A stretch of 54,639 nucleotides of DNA, taken from assembly GCA_035533815.1 (NCBI GenBank), contig DATLTB010000022.1, positions 1 to 54,639 of the forward strand, written 5' to 3'. Below, piece after piece: positions 52,038-54,639 of this stretch; within the stretch, counting starts at the first letter, position 1, and every line of letters starts with the position of its first letter. Made by a program: the position numbers and the translations under genes. The notes under the pieces were generated by a model, which saw nothing but the letters and a program-made list of their open reading frames with translations, ran no database searches and was not told the DNA's origin. The DNA comes from JANWKA01 sp035533815. GTDB taxonomy: Bacteria > Bacteroidota > Bacteroidia > Chitinophagales > Chitinophagaceae.

Positions 52038-52376
52038 ATGAAAGCAGATTTTGAAGAAATTACCCGGCAGCTGATCGCTTTCCGGGATGAAAGGGATTGG
52101 GCTCAGTTCCATAATTCCAAAGATCTGGCTTTGGCCATCTCGGTGGAAGCTGCCGAATTGCTTGAATTGTTTCTTTGGCAAACTCCGGAGAAAGCCGACC
52201 CGGAGAAAATAAGCGAAGAACTCGCCGATATCCTCGCTTATGCTTTCCTGCTGGCAGAAAGATATCACCTGGATATACCCCAAATCATGATAAGTAAGAT
52301 CAGGGCAAATGCTTTAAAATATCCCGTAAACACTTCAATGGGATCTGCCAGAAAATATAACCAACAGGGATCATGA
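52038..52376 (+). CDS. MazG-like nucleotide pyrophosphohydrolase
   Basis: A 112-residue all-alpha NTP pyrophosphohydrolase of the MazG/RS21-C6 type. The metal-binding acidic residues lie in VEAAELLELF and EELADILAYAF, the ExxE and ExxD patterns of the family. Such enzymes hydrolyse (d)NTPs to monophosphate and pyrophosphate. ATG 52038 (MKADFEE) fits the family start. Its stop overlaps the ATG of the nuclease-helicase gene by four bases, so translation is coupled. Confidence 0.9.
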   Translation: MKADFEEITRQLIAFRDERDWAQFHNSKDLALAISVEAAELLELFLWQTPEKADPEKISEELADILAYAFLLAERYHLDIPQIMISKIRANALKYPVNTSMGSARKYNQQGS

Positions 52377-54238
52377 TCATTTATCAGGAGACCAAGGAAA
52401 AATTCCTGGAAGATGTCTTGAACAACAGGATTGATGGGCTTATCCAGGAGCGATTCCGTCTCACTATGTATAAAAATACCAATCCCGCAGAATTGAACTC
52501 CTGGAGGAATTCGATGTTATACATGAAAAATGCGCTTGAGGATCCAGAGATAGCAGGCAATTGCGGCGTAGCTATTGAATATAAAATTCCACAAACCTCC
52601 AAGCGAATCGACTTCCTGCTTTCAGGTTATAATAGTTCAGCTGCGGGACATGTAGTTTTGGTTGAACTCAAACAATGGGAAAAGGCTGAGCTGACTGACC
52701 AGGACGCCATTGTCAATACATTTATCGGTAAAGGAATCCGTGCTCAGAATCATCCTTCTTACCAGGCATGGACCTATGCCTCCCTGCTTGACCAGTTCAA
52801 TGAAGCGGTTTACCGGCATGATATCCGGATCAAACCATGTGCTTACCTGCATAACTATACGGATGACGGAGTCCTTTCCCATGAGCATTACCAGGAATAT
52901 TTTGACAAGGCTCCGTTGTTTTTCAGGGAAGACCTGTATAAGTTCCGGGAATTCATCAAAAAATTTGTGAGAAAGGGTGATAAAGGAAAGCTTCTTTTTA
53001 AGATCGAAAATGGAAAAATAAGGCCTTCACGCAACCTGGCCGATGCCCTGGCCTCCATGCTCGCAGGAAATCCAGAATTTCTGATGATTGATGAACAGAA
53101 GATCATCTTTGAAACGGCTCTTTCCCTGATAAAAAAAGCCAAGAAAGGGAAAAAACAAGTTCTCATCGTCAAAGGAGGGCCCGGAACGGGAAAATCAGTT
53201 GTGGCTGTTCAACTACTGGTGGCTGTCACCCAAATGAGGAAACTTATTCATTATGTCACCAAAAATGCGGCTCCCCGCAAAGTTTATGAAAGCAAATTGA
53301 CCGGGAAGATGACCCGCACTCAGTATGAAAATCTCTTCAAAGGATCAGGGGCCTATCATAATTGCATTCCCGACACCTTGGATGCCCTGATCGTGGATGA
53401 AGCCCATCGGCTAAGGGAAAGATCAGGTCTTTTTGGAAATCTGGGCGAAAATCAGATAAAAGAGATAATACGGTCTTCAAAGAGCGCAGTTTTCTTTATT
53501 GATGAGGATCAACGGGTAACCCTTCATGATATTGGCAGCAGGGAAGAAATCAGAAAATGGGCACATAGGGAAAATGCGGAGATCACCGAATGCGAACTGA
53601 GTTCACAGTTCCGTTGCAACGGATCTGATGGATACCTGGCTTGGCTGGATCAGGTACTGCAGATCCGGGAAACTGCCAATTACAAACTGAATGAACTGGA
53701 TTATGATTTCCGGGTATTTGATTCTCCTGAAGAATTGAGGGAGGTTATATTCGAAAAGAACCTGATTTCAAACAAGGCCAGATTGGTAGCCGGTTACTGC
53801 TGGGACTGGATAAGTAAAAAAAACCCAAAGGAATTTGATATTATCATTGGCGATAGGTTCCGGATGCAATGGAACCTGCAAAGCTATGGTAATCTTTGGC
53901 TGATCAACAGGGATTCTGTGAATCAGGTTGGATGTATCCATACCTGCCAGGGTTTGGAGCTTGATTATATTGGGGTGATTATTGGCCCTGACCTTATTTT
54001 CCGAAACAATAAGATATGTACTGATCCCTCCAAACGATCCCATATGGATACTTCTGTCAGGGGTTACCGGACCCTGCTAAAAAAGGAACCTCTTAGGACG
54101 CCCGCAAGACTAGATCTTATTATTAAGAATACCTACCGGACCCTGATGACCCGGGGAACAAGGGGTTGTTATGTCTATTGCACAGACCCAAACACTTCAG
54201 ATTATTTCAAGGAGTTAAAATTAAATCATTTTAAATAA
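52373..54238 (+). CDS. DUF2075 nuclease-helicase (PD-(D/E)xK plus SF1-like ATPase)
   Basis: A 621-residue protein of two parts. The N-terminal domain (about 1-240) has a PD-(D/E)xK pattern: D80 in KRIDFLLSG and E98-L-K100 in VVLVELKQW. The C-terminal DUF2075 domain has Walker A GGPGTGKS (268-275), Walker B DEAH (342-345), SQFRCNGSDGYLAW, HTCQGLELDYIGVI and a final TRGTRGCYVYC arginine-finger motif, an SF1-helicase layout. The gene overlaps the MazG-like gene (ATGA). The combination of nuclease, helicase and nucleotide hydrolase is that of a defence module, which is inference. Confidence 0.9.
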   Translation: MIIYQETKEKFLEDVLNNRIDGLIQERFRLTMYKNTNPAELNSWRNSMLYMKNALEDPEIAGNCGVAIEYKIPQTSKRIDFLLSGYNSSAAGHVVLVELKQWEKAELTDQDAIVNTFIGKGIRAQNHPSYQAWTYASLLDQFNEAVYRHDIRIKPCAYLHNYTDDGVLSHEHYQEYFDKAPLFFREDLYKFREFIKKFVRKGDKGKLLFKIENGKIRPSRNLADALASMLAGNPEFLMIDEQKIIFETALSLIKKAKKGKKQVLIVKGGPGTGKSVVAVQLLVAVTQMRKLIHYVTKNAAPRKVYESKLTGKMTRTQYENLFKGSGAYHNCIPDTLDALIVDEAHRLRERSGLFGNLGENQIKEIIRSSKSAVFFIDEDQRVTLHDIGSREEIRKWAHRENAEITECELSSQFRCNGSDGYLAWLDQVLQIRETANYKLNELDYDFRVFDSPEELREVIFEKNLISNKARLVAGYCWDWISKKNPKEFDIIIGDRFRMQWNLQSYGNLWLINRDSVNQVGCIHTCQGLELDYIGVIIGPDLIFRNNKICTDPSKRSHMDTSVRGYRTLLKKEPLRTPARLDLIIKNTYRTLMTRGTRGCYVYCTDPNTSDYFKELKLNHFK

Positions 54239-54342
54239 TATATATGCTATACCTTATTTCAATGGCTATGGAAATATTGAAGACTTAAGAATTACAAGGA
54301 AATTGTAGGCATATGCGGCTTGATATAACATTAAAGTTAATA

Positions 54343-54385
54343 TTACTCAATATTTTGAGTAATTTTACTCATTACATTGAGTAAA
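54343..54385. repeat. Two tandem palindromes (TTACTCAA / TTGAGTAA type) upstream of a truncated ATPase
   Basis: Palindrome one, 54343-54362, has arms TTACTCAA and TTGAGTAA around four bases. Palindrome two, 54364-54385, has arms TTTACTCA and TGAGTAAA around six bases. Their centres are 22 bases apart, two helical turns. They end 50 bases before ATG 54435 of an AAA ATPase. The arrangement mirrors the pair at 3056-3158 but the sequence is unrelated. Confidence 0.85.
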
Positions 54386-54434
54386 TTGTATTATCCTGTA
54401 TAAACGCGCTCACTTACAACATCTTATAAAAAGA

Positions 54435-54554
54435 ATGAACGAACCCAGAAAGTTCATTCAGGTGATCATTGGGCCCCGCCAGGTGGGCAAAACAACGCTA
54501 ATTAGTGTCAGCAAGAAAACGGTGCTTTTGAAAAAGTTTTCACCATTTTTTTGA
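54435..54554 (+). pseudogene. Truncated AAA ATPase (DUF4143 type), P-loop fragment only
   Basis: A 39-codon frame begins MNEPRKFIQVIIGPRQVGKT, the start of AAA ATPases that carry a DUF4143 domain, with P-loop GPRQVGKTT. Similarity stops after TTLI (about 54503). The frame then runs through unrelated Lys/Phe codons to TGA at 54552. Normal members have about 380-480 residues, so this is a broken gene, probably cut by an insertion that continues beyond the window. Confidence 0.65.
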
Positions 54555-54639
54555 AATTTTAGAGGCATTACCGAGGCAATATAATGAGATCCGGCAGTTT
54601 TTGATTGATTCGCAGATGTTATCGCAGTGTTTTCTCTCA
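54532..54639 (+). other. Open frame running off the right edge, possible gene start in an inserted element
   Basis: A different plus frame from the ATPase fragment is open from 54532 to the window end and reads FEILEALPRQYNEIRQFLID and onward, a helix-like, protein-quality sequence. It could be the first part of a transposase or another gene whose insertion broke the ATPase. No family can be named from 36 codons, and no clear start codon lies at its beginning. Confidence 0.3.

Overview
The window looks like chromosomal DNA of an aerobic Bacteroidota, most likely of the Chitinophagaceae or a relative. The pointers are a carboxypeptidase-regulatory-domain outer-membrane beta-barrel protein, alternative complex III fused in one operon with an aa3-type cytochrome oxidase, DUF5606, secreted glycosidases, few clear Shine-Dalgarno sites, and several -7 boxes of the Bacteroidota form TAnnTTTG with TTG about 19-22 bases upstream. 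This placement is inferred from gene content; no rRNA, tRNA or CRISPR array was seen.

Layout. 1-4.7 kb: outer-membrane barrel protein, then an AT-rich, probably transferred AAA ATPase-nuclease gene with a stop codon near its start and two tandem palindromes in front. 4.9-8.4 kb: GH29 fucosidase, two membrane proteins, and a decayed stretch holding the tail of a TnpB (IS200/IS605) gene. 8.5-10.2 kb: OmpA-type protein and a small membrane protein. 10.2-26.1 kb, minus strand: the respiratory block actABCDEF-ctaC-ctaD-ctaB-two subunit III genes-subunit IV-SCO-DUF420, followed by a small cysteine-containing membrane protein with its own promoter. Together these would take electrons from menaquinol through ActB/ActA/ActE hemes to the CuA/heme a/heme a3-CuB oxidase, with heme O synthesis and copper delivery encoded in the same operon. 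26.4-33.1 kb: purN, an outer-membrane-like protein, a second SCO, an M3 peptidase with DUF5606, uvrB and a VOC protein. 33.7-37.4 kb: a GH-D clan (GH36-like) glycosidase and a porin. 37.6-39.9 kb: an ABM monooxygenase and an atypical cytochrome P450, divergent from an ArsR-type regulator with a perfect palindrome between them. 40.1-47.0 kb: DUF2461, two different ammonium transporters around an XRE regulator and an unknown small gene, then nhaA. 47.1-52.0 kb: a pRiA4b ORF-3-like protein, a GH31 and a GH5 mannanase-like enzyme. 52.0-54.6 kb: a MazG-like pyrophosphohydrolase overlapping a nuclease-helicase (DUF2075), then twin palindromes in front of a second, truncated AAA ATPase.

The most unusual points are the same twin-palindrome arrangement, with different sequences, in front of two unrelated ATPase genes; the MazG-like/DUF2075 overlapping pair, which has the make-up of a defence module; the P450 with altered I-helix and cysteine loop beside its own regulator; and the Amt-XRE-unknown-Amt-NhaA block with AT-rich, palindrome-bearing control regions. 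None is proven novel from sequence alone.
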